A stretch of 41,326 bases of DNA from Clostridia bacterium. GTDB taxonomy: Bacteria; Bacillota; Clostridia; Oscillospirales; Acutalibacteraceae. The DNA lies in the NCBI GenBank assembly GCA_024404115.1, contig JAKSQM010000013.1, positions 1-41,326 on the forward strand, in the 5' to 3' direction. Below the pieces are notes generated by a model, which was not told the DNA's origin, searched no databases, and saw only the letters and a list, made by a program, of their open reading frames with translations. Numbering within the stretch: position 1 is the first letter of the stretch; each line of letters begins with the position of its first letter. The translations under genes were made by a program, and so were the position numbers. Below are positions 40,903 through 41,326 of the stretch, in pieces.

Positions 40903-41326
40903 GCCTGCAAAAAGACTGAGGGATTGTCCTTGTAATGTCATTGCGAGGCGAAACTGTAGCTATCTATTATTATTGCACGCACCGAGTTTTCCGTCGCCCC
41001 TTGACAGGGGAGATGTCATCGTAGATGACAGAGGGGTAGAACCTAAAGTAATAAGTTGTAGTGAATAGTGAAAAAGTGGACGGCACACCGTAGGAGAAGG
41101 GACTTGCTTCTCCCGAACTGAATCAAAAAATATCGCACAAATCCACCTGAATCGCACAATAAAACGGCTCCCTCGTCAGAGGTAGCCATGAAAGCAAATT
41201 ACTAAAAGTCGGCAAGTTACTCAAATAATGGCACCAATCTTTCCCGTCGCCCCTTGACAGGGGCTTGCTCTTCCCGAACTGAATCAAAAAATATCGCACA
41301 AATCCACCTGAATCGCACAATAAAAC
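40903..41326. repeat. Intergenic repeat island 7 (runs off the window)
   Basis: No gene is supported. 40905-40935 matches the end of the CTCCCTTGTGTAAAGGGAG module (AAAAAGACTGAGGGATTGTC); 40936 is CATTGCGAGG; 40989-41045 is a complete CCCCTTGACAGGGG two-hairpin module; 41112-41165 and 41273-41326 are identical 54-bp segments. The second copy of CCCCTTGACAGGGG at about 41250 has lost its second hairpin and joins straight to the 54-bp segment. Confidence 0.8.
41112..41326. repeat. Perfect 54-bp direct repeat
   Basis: 41112-41165 and 41273-41326 read the same throughout (starting CCCGAACTGAATC, ending GCACAATAAAAC). The second copy reaches the window edge, so it may be longer. Perfect identity means a very recent duplication or ongoing conversion. 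Confidence 0.9.

Overview
The window looks like a chromosomal segment of a low-to-moderate-GC, Gram-positive anaerobe of the Clostridia, most likely a gut member of the Oscillospirales/Ruminococcaceae. The reasons are a CIRCE-controlled groESL operon, a BofA-like sporulation protein, a C-terminal dockerin on a secreted beta-helix protein, an ECF transporter S component, GGAGG-type ribosome binding sites and near-consensus sigma-A promoters. No rRNA, tRNA, phage module, CRISPR array or complete insertion sequence was recognised. The species is an inference; no rRNA is present to confirm it.

Layout, left to right. 1-690 is a non-coding island of short dispersed repeats. 693-4561 (minus) is a response regulator, histidine kinase and HtrA protease cluster. 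4712-10660 (minus) is a 1634-residue secreted dockerin protein followed by aldose 1-epimerase. 10886-12598 (minus) is dapB-ddh for diaminopimelate/lysine, divergent from rnhA. 13388-13927 (minus) is an ECF S component. 14040-14812 is a second repeat island with a 158-bp MITE-like insertion, and right after it lies a single-gene TIR-MORN fusion (14915-15715). 15818-17972 is a divergent pair: GH4 alpha-galactosidase-like enzyme and an esterase. After another repeat island comes an isolated 55-codon gene with a strong promoter and a palindromic operator (18607-18774). 18894-21773 (minus) holds a PRT-like protein, a family 2 glycosyltransferase and a flavoprotein. 21869-24201 is bofA-like and groES-groEL. 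24764-28925 is a secreted SGNH hydrolase, then a DtxR-type regulator, a secreted lipase-like hydrolase and an EEP-family phosphodiesterase. 28983-30045 is the largest repeat island. 30134-36379 holds mntP with a VOC protein, an intracellular BNR/sialidase-like protein, and a MATE-sfsA-yfcE-argH operon. 36547-40868 is a three-gene operon of a GH3-family acyl-activating enzyme, an exported alpha/beta hydrolase with a cysteine nucleophile, and an acidic lipoprotein. The window ends in another repeat island.

How genes work together. The two-component system probably senses an envelope signal and its third gene, HtrA, handles misfolded exported protein. DapB and Ddh give successive steps of a short dehydrogenase route to meso-diaminopimelate. 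GH4, the esterase, GalM and the BNR protein fit use of host or plant glycans. The secreted hydrolases at 26307 and 38290 are divergent paralogues, one with a serine and the other a cysteine nucleophile.

The best candidates for undescribed biology are the GH3/Cys-hydrolase/lipoprotein operon, the TIR-MORN gene beside a fresh transposon-like insertion, the repressor-like control of the 55-residue basic protein, and the modular family of intergenic repeats seen in seven places here.
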